IMG/VR virus record: IMGVR_UViG_3300024500_000055
Coordinates: 1 to 40,058 of that record
Origin: a virus
Strand: one strand, 5' to 3'
Length of the DNA: 40,058 nt
Shown here piece by piece: positions 1 through 7,486 of this stretch (positions within the stretch are counted from its first letter, which is position 1; the number at the start of each line of letters is the position of its first letter). The position numbers and the translations under genes were made by a program. The notes below the pieces were generated by a model that was not told where the DNA came from, did no database searches, and saw only the letters and a list, made by a program, of their open reading frames with translations.

Positions 1-1
1 T

Positions 2-1042
2 GTCACAGCAGACAACGGACGCATGGGCAATGTAAGCATGGAACTATACGTAACAGATCGTTGGACAACAGCATCTGGTAATAACGAAGACGGTTCTGGT
101 ACATTTGGTCGCAAGGCACAACGTAAAGTTGTTGTTCAAGCACTTAAGAGTGTAATTGATACAAGTTCAGAAATCCGCGATGAAGAGCGCAGAAACTTTA
201 ACTTAATTGCTGCACCTGGATATTCAGAAGTGTACAGCAACCTAGTTAACCTAAACATTGATCGTGGCATGACAGCATTTGTTCTTGCAGATACTCCATT
301 CCGCTTAAAGAGCAACGCAACAGAACTTATTAATTGGGGTACAAACGCAAACGCAGTAACCGACAACGGTGATGCAGGTGTTGTAACTTATGATGAATAT
401 TCTGCAATGTGGTATCCAAATGGATTTACAACAGACTTAAGTGGTGTTAATGCAGTTGTTCCTGCAACACACATGATGCTTAAGACAATTGCACTAAGCG
501 ATCAAGTTTCTTATCCATGGTTTGCACCAGCAGGTACAAGACGTGGCGGTATTACTAATGCAACATCAGTTGGTTACATTGATTCTGTATCAGGAGAATT
601 CCAAACCGTATTCCTAAACGAAGGTATGAGAGATGTTCTTTATGACCTAAAGATTAATCCAATTCCATTCTTTGTTGGCGTAGGACACGTAGCATTTGGT
701 CAAAAAACAAGAGCAAAGAATGCTTCTGCACTAGATAGAATTAACGTAGCACGTTTAGTTGTATACCTGAGAAGCCAATTAAACAAACTAGCTCGTCCAT
801 ACATTTTTGAACCTAATGATAAAATCACTAGAGACGAAATTAAAGGCGCAGTAGAAAGTTTATTGCTTGAATTAGTAGGCTTAAGAGCACTATACGACTT
901 TGCGGTGGTTTGTGATGAAAGTAATAACACACCATCAAGAATCGATCGTAACGAACTTTATGTTGATATCGCAATTGAACCAGTGAAAGCAGTTGAGTTC
1001 ATTTACATTCCATTGCGTGTTAAGAACACAGGAGAGATTTAA
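2..1042 (+). CDS. 18: Tail sheath protein, T4 gp18-like (5' end missing)
   Basis: C-terminal part of the contractile tail sheath, which surrounds the tail tube and contracts to drive DNA injection. The frame is open from the first bases of the window, so the gene starts upstream; about 346 residues are visible against roughly 660 in T4 gp18. The visible part has the typical sheath C-terminal domain: a segment on feature placement in time (RNFNLIAAPGY), then YPWFAPAGTRRG, then NPIPFFVGVGHVAFGQKT, and a final beta-strand tail ending VEFIYIPLRV that hooks neighbouring subunits in this family. The tail tube gene follows after 2 bases, the usual gp18-gp19 order. The family call is from recognised motifs; the missing N-terminus cannot be judged. 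Confidence 0.93.
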   Translation, partial: VTADNGRMGNVSMELYVTDRWTTASGNNEDGSGTFGRKAQRKVVVQALKSVIDTSSEIRDEERRNFNLIAAPGYSEVYSNLVNLNIDRGMTAFVLADTPFRLKSNATELINWGTNANAVTDNGDAGVVTYDEYSAMWYPNGFTTDLSGVNAVVPATHMMLKTIALSDQVSYPWFAPAGTRRGGITNATSVGYIDSVSGEFQTVFLNEGMRDVLYDLKINPIPFFVGVGHVAFGQKTRAKNASALDRINVARLVVYLRSQLNKLARPYIFEPNDKITRDEIKGAVESLLLELVGLRALYDFAVVCDESNNTPSRIDRNELYVDIAIEPVKAVEFIYIPLRVKNTGEI

Positions 1043-1044
1043 AA

Positions 1045-1686
1045 ATGGCACTATCATCACTGAATAGATTTTCTATTCCACCATCAGGTGCAAACAGCAA
1101 CACAGCGTTGCTAATGCCAAAACTAAAGTATCGCTTTAGAGTAACATTACTTGGTTTCGGTGTTGAATCTAGCGTAGAATTAACTAAGCAGGTTCAAGAC
1201 GTTACAAGACCTAAAGTATCTTTTGAAGAAATGACACTAGATGTTTACAACTCAAAAGTATACCTAGCAGGTAAGTACTCATTCGAAACCGTTACATTAA
1301 CACTACGTGATGATGCATCTGGTTTTGTACAAAAACTTGTTGGTCAACAAATTCAGAAACAATTTGACTTTATGGAACAGGCATCTGCACGTTCTGGTAT
1401 CGACTACAAGTTCCAAACTAACGTTGAAGTACTTGACGGCGGTAACGGTGCTAGCGAAGCAAACGTTCTTGAAAAATTTGAAATGTATGGTTGCTTTGTT
1501 CAAAATGCAGACTACGGCGAGTTAGCCTACGGTACTAACGAACATGCTACCGTGGCATTAACAATTCGTTTCGATAACGCAATTCAGTTTGCAGGAGCAA
1601 ACGGCTCCGGAACAGATCGTGGTATTGGCGCAGTTGTTGGTCGTACAATTGGCGAAGCTGTTACTGGACGTTCAGGCGCACAATAA
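1045..1686 (+). CDS. 19: Tail tube protein, T4 gp19-like
   Basis: Subunit of the inner tail tube through which DNA passes; it stacks as hexameric rings inside the sheath. The protein is 213 residues, slightly longer than T4 gp19 (163). The core from about residue 27 to 185 (KYRFRVTLLGF, DVTRPKVSFEEMTLDVYNSK, FEMYGCFVQNADYG) matches the tube fold, and a Gly/Ala-rich tail follows (GANGSGTDRGIGAVVG). A purine-rich ribosome site (GGAGAG) lies 9 bases before the ATG. It directly follows the sheath gene, and a strong terminator follows its stop, as expected for an abundantly made virion protein. Confidence 0.93.
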   Translation: MALSSLNRFSIPPSGANSNTALLMPKLKYRFRVTLLGFGVESSVELTKQVQDVTRPKVSFEEMTLDVYNSKVYLAGKYSFETVTLTLRDDASGFVQKLVGQQIQKQFDFMEQASARSGIDYKFQTNVEVLDGGNGASEANVLEKFEMYGCFVQNADYGELAYGTNEHATVALTIRFDNAIQFAGANGSGTDRGIGAVVGRTIGEAVTGRSGAQ

Positions 1687-1708
1687 TAACTCATTTGAGT
1701 CAAAAGAG

Positions 1709-1732
1709 CCCGGAAATATTCCGGGTTTTTTT
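1709..1732 (+). terminator. Rho-independent terminator after the tail tube gene
   Basis: A 7-bp perfect stem CCCGGAA/TTCCGGG with an ATA loop is followed directly by seven T residues. It lies 23 bases after the tail tube stop codon and ends 4 bases before a late-promoter-like octamer for the next gene, so it separates two transcription units. Confidence 0.93.
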
Positions 1733-1736
1733 GTGG

Positions 1737-1744
1737 CATAAATA
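1737..1744 (+). promoter_or_regulatory. T4-late-type promoter (CATAAATA)
   Basis: The octamer CATAAATA differs by one base from the T4 late consensus TATAAATA. It ends 5 bases before the ATG at 1750. In T4 the octamer sits at -13 to -6, so the predicted start point coincides with the A of the ATG. No Shine-Dalgarno sequence is present. It follows a terminator, which supports a separate promoter. Confidence 0.75.
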
Positions 1745-1749
1745 TTTGT

Positions 1750-2841
1750 ATGGCAAATAAATTTACTCGTTTCCTTACAGGTGTCGGTCAAGGTCTAACA
1801 AATCCAAAAGGTGTTTGGGGGAATTGGCAACACGCAACTCGTCTGTATATAGACGATACAATGAGGTTGGCTCCGAGAACCAAGTTCTTATTTTATGTTC
1901 GATTTGAATTAGATAAGACTGCAATTAAAGCACCTCAATTTACAAATAGACATGCCGACGAAATTGGATTCTTAGTAAAATCTACCGACTTGCCTAAGTA
2001 CACAATCGAATCTGTTACTAAAAATCAATATAATCGTAAAAAAATAATTTACAAAAACTATACTTACGATCCTGTTAATCTAACATTCTACGATGACAGC
2101 GCAGGAATTATCAATGCACTATGGGCATTGTATATGGGATATTATATTGCTGATCGAAATCTTCCTGATCAGGCATTTTCTAAAACAAACTATAGACAGA
2201 CTGAGACAGGATTAGACAACTTCCAATACGGATTTGACAATAACAGAGGCCCAGATTTTATTAAAAGTATTTCTGTGTATACTATGAGTCGTAGAAGATT
2301 TAACGGATACACATATATTAATCCAAAAATAACATCCTGGAGTCACGGTAATGTTGATTACTCGGCAAGCAGTGAGGCATTAGAAAACACAATGAGTTTT
2401 CAATATGAATCTGTTAGATATAGTTCAGGACAAGTAGCCATTGGAAGTCCTAAGGGATTCGCTACATTACACTACGATACCACACCAAGTCCATTAAGTG
2501 TTGCCGGTGGAGGTGTTGCAACATTAACAGGACCTGGAGGTGTTCTAGACGGTCTTGAATCAGTGTTTGGTGCTGTAGGTGATGGTACTGCATTTGGTAG
2601 TATCGGCGGCTTCTTAGGAACTGCCATTGCTGCTGCAAATACCGTTAAAAATATCAAAGGTTTAAGTAAAGACGGACTTAAACAAGAAGCAATTAATATT
2701 TTAAGTAGTCCTGCAACAATTCGTGGAGCAATCAATACCGTTGGCGGTATTGTTGGAGCAACATTTCCAAAGAATTCAAACAATACAGATACCACAATAG
2801 CAAGCCCTAAAATAATGGCCGGCGGGGATAACATAGTATAA
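1750..2841 (+). CDS. Tail-tube-related baseplate/virion protein (gp48/gp54 candidate)
   Basis: A 363-residue structural protein that I place with the tail-tube-like proteins of T4-type phages. Residues about 40-240 contain segments typical of tube and tube-initiator folds: FLVKSTDLPKYTIES, RKKIIYKNYTYDPVNLTFYDD and ITSWSHGNVDYSASSEALEN. The last 110 residues are Gly/Ala-rich and of low complexity. The length matches T4 gp48 (364 residues), the cap on which the tube starts, and exceeds gp19 twofold. T4 gp48 and gp54 are known to share the gp19 fold. Assignment to gp48 or gp54 specifically is inference. It starts at ATG 1750 behind a late-type promoter and ends in a TAATG overlap with the next gene. 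Confidence 0.7.
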   Translation: MANKFTRFLTGVGQGLTNPKGVWGNWQHATRLYIDDTMRLAPRTKFLFYVRFELDKTAIKAPQFTNRHADEIGFLVKSTDLPKYTIESVTKNQYNRKKIIYKNYTYDPVNLTFYDDSAGIINALWALYMGYYIADRNLPDQAFSKTNYRQTETGLDNFQYGFDNNRGPDFIKSISVYTMSRRRFNGYTYINPKITSWSHGNVDYSASSEALENTMSFQYESVRYSSGQVAIGSPKGFATLHYDTTPSPLSVAGGGVATLTGPGGVLDGLESVFGAVGDGTAFGSIGGFLGTAIAAANTVKNIKGLSKDGLKQEAINILSSPATIRGAINTVGGIVGATFPKNSNNTDTTIASPKIMAGGDNIV

Positions 2842-3209
2842 TGTCAACTAATCTACCAGCACCTATAATCGAAGATAGCGCAGAAGCTACTAAATTATTT
2901 TTTGATCAGTATGGAATCAGTCCTTTAGAATTTTCTGCAAACGAAGTATCAGCAGCAATTGGTTTTTTTGAGTCAAAAGGATTTTCTGGCCAAGCGGGCA
3001 CCGCCACAGCATACACATTATTAAACCAAGCTAAAATAGATGGAGTTTCTGTTTTTAAATTATTAGATACATTAAAAACTTTTGATGGTGTTGAGCTAAG
3101 TGCTGTCGTAAGCGAAATATTGAATAATAATAGACGATCAACATCTACACTAGGCTATAGATCATTATCTATTAGTAAAGCCGAAATTCTTAGAAATATA
3201 TCACCGTAA
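2841..3209 (+). CDS. Conserved small protein in the tail/head gene cluster, function unknown
   Basis: A 122-residue protein that I do not assign to a named family. It is mostly helical by eye, with the segment DQYGISPLEFSANEVSAAIG near residue 22 and a Ser/Arg-rich stretch (NNNRRSTSTLGYRS) near the C-terminus. It has no signal peptide or membrane segment. It shares one base with the gene before (TAATG) and with the gp4-like gene after it, so it is translationally coupled to virion genes and is most likely a minor structural or assembly protein. Confidence 0.6.
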   Translation: MSTNLPAPIIEDSAEATKLFFDQYGISPLEFSANEVSAAIGFFESKGFSGQAGTATAYTLLNQAKIDGVSVFKLLDTLKTFDGVELSAVVSEILNNNRRSTSTLGYRSLSISKAEILRNISP

Positions 3210-3649
3210 TGCCTAAATTTGCATCAGGAAGGTTTGAGATGAAAAATCCCGACAAATACGTTGGGAAAAAAACACCGTTAGCTCGTAGTAGCTGGGAATT
3301 TATTTTTATGAGAATGCTTGATGAACATCAGGGCGTTCAAAATTGGGCTAGCGAAAGTATACAAATACCTTATCGAGATCCTTTAACAGGAAAATATACC
3401 GTGTATGTCCCAGATTTTTTTATTGTCTATGTTGATAAGAACGGAAATAAACATGCAGAAGTTGTAGAAGTAAAACCGGAAAGTCAAACTAAATTAGAAA
3501 GTGTTGGAAAAAGTCTTTATAACCAGGAACAATATGTAAAAAATATGGCCAAATGGGAAGCTGCTAGTAAGTGGTGTAAACAGCAAGGTGTAAGATTTCG
3601 TATTGTAAACGAAGGCGATATTTTTCATCAAGGTAAAAAACGTAGATAA
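3209..3649 (+). CDS. 4: Head completion endonuclease, T4 gp4 (gp50)-like
   Basis: Homologue of T4 gp4, which finishes the DNA-filled head before tail joining. The length (146 residues) matches T4 gp4 (150). Conserved blocks in the same order are RSSWEFIFMRMLDE (about 27-40), WASESIQIPY, VYVPDFFIVY, VVEVKPESQ and KWEAASKWCKQQGVRFRIV. The E...D...ExK arrangement (Glu in SWE, Asp in VPDFF, EVKP) is that of a PD-(D/E)xK nuclease as in TnsA-like domains, so nuclease activity is plausible. It overlaps the preceding gene by one base and is followed by the small terminase gene. Confidence 0.85.
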   Translation: MPKFASGRFEMKNPDKYVGKKTPLARSSWEFIFMRMLDEHQGVQNWASESIQIPYRDPLTGKYTVYVPDFFIVYVDKNGNKHAEVVEVKPESQTKLESVGKSLYNQEQYVKNMAKWEAASKWCKQQGVRFRIVNEGDIFHQGKKRR

Positions 3650-3652
3650 GTA
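3645..3652 (+). promoter_or_regulatory. Late-type promoter candidate (GATAAGTA)
   Basis: GATAAGTA ends 4 bases before the ATG at 3657 and overlaps the end of the gp4-like gene. It differs from TATAAATA at two positions, but its placement matches the other late-type octamers here, and the same octamer lies 5 bases before the SGNH-like gene on the other strand. Weaker than the others. Confidence 0.4.
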
Positions 3653-3656
3653 ATAT

Positions 3657-4139
3657 ATGACCAAAAAACTTGAAGAACTTTTTAATTTAGACTCTGCCGA
3701 ACCAGAGAAAAAAACAGAAGAATCTGCTCCTGTTGTTTCGCACGAACAAGTTAATTCTCTTGAAGATAGCTATAAAGCAGTAGCAGAAATAACCAAAGGG
3801 TTACCTGTTATCAAAGAGTTAGAAGAATTAGACGATAAAGAACTTGACAATCTAGCAAAGAAAGCAGAAGATGCCTACGACGATTTAATGGATTTGGGCA
3901 TGAATGTAGAAGTACGATACAGCGGCCGTATTTTTGAAGTAGCAGCAAGCATGATGGGCAATGCTATTAACGCTAAAACTGCTAAAATTGATAAAAAATT
4001 AAAAGCAATTGATCTTCAACTTAAGAAGTATAAGATTGATAAAGATAATAACGAAGATCCAAACGATGTGTTACAAGGCCAGGGCTACATCATTACAGAC
4101 CGCAACGATCTTCTTAAGAAATTGGGTCAAAAGGAATAA
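3657..4139 (+). CDS. 16: Terminase small subunit, T4 gp16-like
   Basis: The small terminase recognises concatemeric phage DNA and stimulates the large subunit during packaging. The protein is 160 residues (T4 gp16: 164) and almost entirely helical and charged. The central part (YSGRIFEVAASMMGNAINAK, about residues 87-106, followed by KIDKKLKAIDLQLKKYKID) is the characteristic coiled-coil region of the family. The N-terminus is acidic and probably flexible. It lies between gp4 and three structural genes, and the large subunit gene is 1.75 kb downstream, so the two terminase genes are split. Confidence 0.85.
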   Translation: MTKKLEELFNLDSAEPEKKTEESAPVVSHEQVNSLEDSYKAVAEITKGLPVIKELEELDDKELDNLAKKAEDAYDDLMDLGMNVEVRYSGRIFEVAASMMGNAINAKTAKIDKKLKAIDLQLKKYKIDKDNNEDPNDVLQGQGYIITDRNDLLKKLGQKE

Positions 4140-4142
4140 ATA
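4135..4142 (+). promoter_or_regulatory. T4-late-type promoter (AATAAATA)
   Basis: AATAAATA (one mismatch to TATAAATA) ends exactly 5 bases before the ATG at 4148, the spacing that would place the transcript start on the start codon. It overlaps the terminase small subunit stop codon. Confidence 0.65.
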
Positions 4143-4147
4143 TAGTT

Positions 4148-4732
4148 ATGAAGACTTTTAGAGAATACCTTGCTGAAAGCAAAAAATCGTACCCTTTTAA
4201 AGTAAGGGTAGCTGGCGAACTGCCTGAAAATTTTGAGAAAAATTTCAAAGAATGCTTGGGAGCAACAAATCCTACTATTGTAGAAAAATCAAAAACTCCT
4301 ATACAAGCATCACCCATTGATTTTCCAGAATTAAGTAATGTGGAAGTTCATACATTTGAAGTTGTTTGTGAATATCCTATTACTGCACCAGAAATTGCAG
4401 AACATGTCAAGTACTTTGTACCGGAGAGCCATTTCCGTATTAGAAACGGCGGTGATTCTCACGAAGCAGACATAGTATTTGTTGACTCTGAGCCAAGTGG
4501 TAAAGCTGTTTTAGAAGAACCAGTATTGTCAAACGACAAGATTAAGGTTAAAGATTATTTCGGTGATGATTTTAATAAAGGATTTTTAAAAGATCTAGAA
4601 AAAACATCAAAGACTAGAAAGAAAGAAAACGGCACACAGGTCGAATACAAATTACCTAAATTTAAACAAGACAAGGCGGGTGCAAGCTCACCTATGAGTA
4701 AAGTTGATAACCCTAACCCAGTCAAAGGATAA
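4148..4732 (+). CDS. Probable internal head protein with capsid-targeting N-terminus
   Basis: A 194-residue protein of unknown activity. Its first residues, MKTFREYLAESK, closely resemble the T4 capsid-targeting sequence (MKTYQEFIAEA) that directs internal proteins into the prohead and is cut after ...AE by the gp21 protease. A cleavage site after residue 9 is therefore plausible. The body (VRVAGELPENFEKNFKECLG; VEVHTFEVVCEYPITAPEI) looks like a small alpha/beta domain; the C-terminal 60 residues are Lys- and Pro-rich. Neighbours are terminase and virion genes, which fits a packaged protein. The targeting assignment is by motif resemblance only. Confidence 0.7.
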   Translation: MKTFREYLAESKKSYPFKVRVAGELPENFEKNFKECLGATNPTIVEKSKTPIQASPIDFPELSNVEVHTFEVVCEYPITAPEIAEHVKYFVPESHFRIRNGGDSHEADIVFVDSEPSGKAVLEEPVLSNDKIKVKDYFGDDFNKGFLKDLEKTSKTRKKENGTQVEYKLPKFKQDKAGASSPMSKVDNPNPVKG

Positions 4733-4735
4733 AAA

Positions 4736-5476
4736 ATGAATTTTCATGAATTGCTAACAAAAATGCAAGAATTAGACAGGCCAGTTGAAGAGTGCGGTGA
4801 GCCAATGAACATGCCTGCTCCAGCAATGCAAACTCCTCCAACGACACCTCCAAGCATGAGTGTTAACCTAAATGCTCAAGGCATGGATAATATTGAGGAC
4901 TTATTAAAGTTAATTACTAAAGTCAATCCTGATACAATTAAATCAGATCCAACTTTACCATCTTTAACACCTCCAGGTCCTTCTATCGCTAGCATTAAAC
5001 CAGAATTACCCCCACTAAAAATGTTACCTGACTTTGATAAACCAGGTGATGACAAAATGAATCCTCCGGGATTACCTGGCCTTGGCGGCGGTGGTGACGA
5101 ACCAAAAGTTATCGATATCGATATTGACGGTGATAAAGAAAAAGAAGGTCCCGGCCCAGACGGTAGTCCTGAACATGAAGGTCCAGAAGGCGAAAAACCT
5201 GAACCAGAAGAAATGGACGACAAAGAAGAAAAAGACGACGACGAAGATAAAGAAGATGAGGCATTTGGTAATTCAGTTGGAAGTTCAGAGCCAGAAACTA
5301 AAGATGCATCATTTTCAACACACGACGGCAACGATTTAAACAAATCAAAAGGAACATATCCTAAAGTTGCTGGTGGCGATAACCCAATGCAAAAACAAAA
5401 ATTTGAGGGCGATTTAAGATCTCAAATTCGTGCAGAACTAATGCAACGATTAGCAGAAGCTAAAGGAGCGAAATAA
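4736..5476 (+). CDS. Pro/Asp/Glu-rich virion-associated protein, disordered
   Basis: A 246-residue low-complexity protein. The N-terminus MNFHELLTKMQELDRPVEEC recalls proteins I have seen near terminase genes in marine T4-type phages. The middle is proline-rich (residues about 22-110), then very acidic (Glu/Asp/Lys runs, about 115-180). The C-terminal 25 residues (LRSQIRAELMQRLAEAKGA) are helical. No enzyme motif is visible. It is in the cluster with small terminase, 3 bases after the previous gene and overlapping the next by one base. A scaffold-like, internal or decoration role is possible; none is shown. Confidence 0.65.
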   Translation: MNFHELLTKMQELDRPVEECGEPMNMPAPAMQTPPTTPPSMSVNLNAQGMDNIEDLLKLITKVNPDTIKSDPTLPSLTPPGPSIASIKPELPPLKMLPDFDKPGDDKMNPPGLPGLGGGGDEPKVIDIDIDGDKEKEGPGPDGSPEHEGPEGEKPEPEEMDDKEEKDDDEDKEDEAFGNSVGSSEPETKDASFSTHDGNDLNKSKGTYPKVAGGDNPMQKQKFEGDLRSQIRAELMQRLAEAKGAK

Positions 5477-5832
5477 TGGCAAGCGTAACAAGAACTAATG
5501 GCTTACAGGCAACCGTAGGTACATTGTATTCTCCTAATTGCAACTTGTTTAAGATTCAAGTTCAAAATAACAGCAACTCTAACATTGATCTTCGCGCAGA
5601 AGATGACGCAGTTGACGAAGTAGTAGAAGTTATTGTTAAAGAATTAAATCCTATGGCTTACTTTACCGTAGATGCTGCTACAGGGTTAATTTATGTTGTA
5701 ATGGATAAAAACATCAACGATGCTAGCGAACTACAAACTAGAATTCGTAATTTGGGTTCTTCAGTAGGTGCAAACGGCGTCGATGTTCGTGGAACTGACG
5801 TTACATTAGGTACAAGTTTTACCGTTGCTTAA
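5476..5832 (+). CDS. Small predicted virion protein, beta-rich
   Basis: A 118-residue protein with a beta-strand-rich pattern and no signal peptide. The first half (RTNGLQATVGTLYSP, FKIQVQNNSNSNIDLRAED) and the end (GVDVRGTDVTLGTSFTVA) look like strands of a small structural or decoration protein; a short Asp/Glu-rich region links them. A ribosome site (AAAGGAG) precedes the ATG, which overlaps the upstream stop as TAATG. A strong terminator with a GCAA tetraloop follows, a pattern shared with the abundant tail tube gene. High expression and a virion role are inferred; the family is not recognised. Confidence 0.6.
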   Translation: MASVTRTNGLQATVGTLYSPNCNLFKIQVQNNSNSNIDLRAEDDAVDEVVEVIVKELNPMAYFTVDAATGLIYVVMDKNINDASELQTRIRNLGSSVGANGVDVRGTDVTLGTSFTVA

Positions 5833-5848
5833 TCTACAAATATAGTCA

Positions 5849-5875
5849 AATAGGGCCGCAAGGCCCTATTTTTTT
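5849..5875 (+). terminator. Strong rho-independent terminator with GNRA tetraloop
   Basis: A 9-bp perfect stem AATAGGGCC/GGCCCTATT is closed by a GCAA tetraloop (GNRA type) and followed by a run of T residues. It separates the structural cluster from the large terminase gene. Confidence 0.95.
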
Positions 5876-5876
5876 C

Positions 5877-5884
5877 AGTAAATA
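5877..5884 (+). promoter_or_regulatory. Late-type promoter for large terminase (AGTAAATA)
   Basis: AGTAAATA ends 5 bases before the ATG at 5890, directly after the terminator. It shares the TAAATA core with the other late-type octamers. No Shine-Dalgarno sequence lies before the ATG. Confidence 0.55.
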
Positions 5885-5889
5885 ATAGT

Positions 5890-7476
5890 ATGGCAAAATC
5901 ATTAGATGGCGTATTAATTAAGAAGGCGCATAAACAGCAACGATACACACTTGAAGAAGTTAAACATCTCGAAGCGTGTATGGATCCTGTTACAGGTCCT
6001 CTTTATTTCGCTAAAAATTTTATTAAAATTCAACATCCTGTTCGAGGTAGTATTCCCTTTGAACCGTACGAATACCAAGAACGGTTAATTGAAGCCTATC
6101 ACGGCAACAAACAATGTATTGCTATGTTGCCTCGTCAGATGGGTAAGACCACATGTGCCGTTGCTTACTTACTCTGGTACACAATGTTTGTACCTGATTG
6201 TCAAGTTCTTATTGCCGCACACAAATACGAAGGTGCAAAAGATATTATGGATCGTTACCGTTATGGTTACGAAAACCTTCCAGATTTTATACGTGCAGGT
6301 GTTTATTCATACAATAGAAATACAATCGAATACGATAACGGTGCTCGTATACAAGCAACCACAACTACAGAAAATACTGGTCGTGGTAAATCTCTATCAT
6401 TGATTTATTGTGATGAGTTTGCGTTTGTGCAACCTCCCGAGAAAGCTAAAGAATTCTGGACTGCCCTATCGCCTACACTAGCAACAGGCGGTAAGTGTAT
6501 CATTACATCAACACCTAACTCAGACGAAGATCAGTTTGCGTTAATTTGGACCGAAGCAAACAAAAGATTTGACGAATTTGGCAATGAACAAAAATTAGGA
6601 GTTAACGGATTTCATAGTTATTTTGCCCACTGGAGCGAACATCCAGACCGAGATGACGAATGGGCAAGATTAGAACGTGCAAAAATTGGAGAAGAACGTT
6701 TCCGTCGTGAATTTGAATGTGAATTCTTGATCTTTGACGAAACGTTAATTAACTCAGTTAAACTTGCTGAATTAAAAGGTACTGAGCCTATGTTATCTAT
6801 GGGACAAACACGATGGTACAAAGAGATTAATCCGCAAGCAACATATCTTGTAGCATTAGATCCTAGTTTAGGAACAGGCGGTGACAATGGTGCTATTCAA
6901 GTATTTGAAATGCCCCATATGGATCAAGTAGCAGAATGGTATCATAATTTAACTCCAGTACAAAGTCAAGTAAAAATATTAAGAGAAATTTGTTCTTATA
7001 TCCAGGATCAGGGAGAATTAAAAGGCGGTCATCCTCAAATTTATTATAGTGTTGAAAATAACACTTTAGGTGAAGCTGCTTTAATTTGTATTCAAAATAT
7101 TGGCGAGGAAAATTTCCCCGGATTATTCTTGAGTGAGCCTATACGTAAAGGACATGTGCGTAAATTCCGCAAAGGGTTTAATACTACACATAAGACAAAA
7201 ATTTCTGCATGTAGCCAACTTAAACACATGATTGAAACTCATAAAATGAAGTTATGTTCAAAACCTTTAATTTCAGAGTTAAAAACATTCGTTGCTACTG
7301 GAATTGGATTTAAAGCTAAATCTGGGGAACACGACGACTTAGTGGCTGCATTATTGTTAATAATTCGCATGTCTAGCATACTAGCGGACTGGGACCCTAA
7401 AGTATACGAAAAAATGACTGATAAATTATCAGAAGACCAAATGCCTATGCCGATCTTTGTATCGGGCTTTATGTGA
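5890..7476 (+). CDS. 17: Terminase large subunit, T4 gp17-like
   Basis: The packaging motor ATPase and headful nuclease. The protein is 528 residues (T4 gp17: 610). The ATPase domain has Walker A PRQMGKTT (residues 81-88) and Walker B LIYCDEFAF with catalytic Asp-Glu at 175-176; the coupling motif CIITSTPNS follows. The C-terminal nuclease domain begins near residue 318 with LVALDPSLGTGGDN and carries further acidic residues (YYSVENNTLGE; GEHDDLVAALLL) typical of the RNase H-like terminase nuclease. It is alone between a terminator and another late-type promoter. The small subunit gene is separated from it by three structural genes. Confidence 0.95.
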   Translation: MAKSLDGVLIKKAHKQQRYTLEEVKHLEACMDPVTGPLYFAKNFIKIQHPVRGSIPFEPYEYQERLIEAYHGNKQCIAMLPRQMGKTTCAVAYLLWYTMFVPDCQVLIAAHKYEGAKDIMDRYRYGYENLPDFIRAGVYSYNRNTIEYDNGARIQATTTTENTGRGKSLSLIYCDEFAFVQPPEKAKEFWTALSPTLATGGKCIITSTPNSDEDQFALIWTEANKRFDEFGNEQKLGVNGFHSYFAHWSEHPDRDDEWARLERAKIGEERFRREFECEFLIFDETLINSVKLAELKGTEPMLSMGQTRWYKEINPQATYLVALDPSLGTGGDNGAIQVFEMPHMDQVAEWYHNLTPVQSQVKILREICSYIQDQGELKGGHPQIYYSVENNTLGEAALICIQNIGEENFPGLFLSEPIRKGHVRKFRKGFNTTHKTKISACSQLKHMIETHKMKLCSKPLISELKTFVATGIGFKAKSGEHDDLVAALLLIIRMSSILADWDPKVYEKMTDKLSEDQMPMPIFVSGFM

Positions 7477-7482
7477 TAAATA
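7475..7482 (+). promoter_or_regulatory. T4-late-type promoter (GATAAATA)
   Basis: GATAAATA (one mismatch to TATAAATA) overlaps the gp17 stop codon and ends 4 bases before the ATG at 7487. No ribosome site is visible, so the transcript is predicted to be leaderless or to start one base inside the start codon. Confidence 0.65.
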
Positions 7483-7486
7483 CAGA

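Noticed and set aside
2472-2834. Open frame of 120 codons on the - strand
   Set aside because: Lies wholly inside the tail-tube-related gene, with no start signals or recognisable motifs.
4876-5343. Long open frame on the - strand, Ser/Pro-rich
   Set aside because: Antisense of the acidic, low-complexity gene at 4736; no ribosome site and biased composition explained by the + strand repeats.
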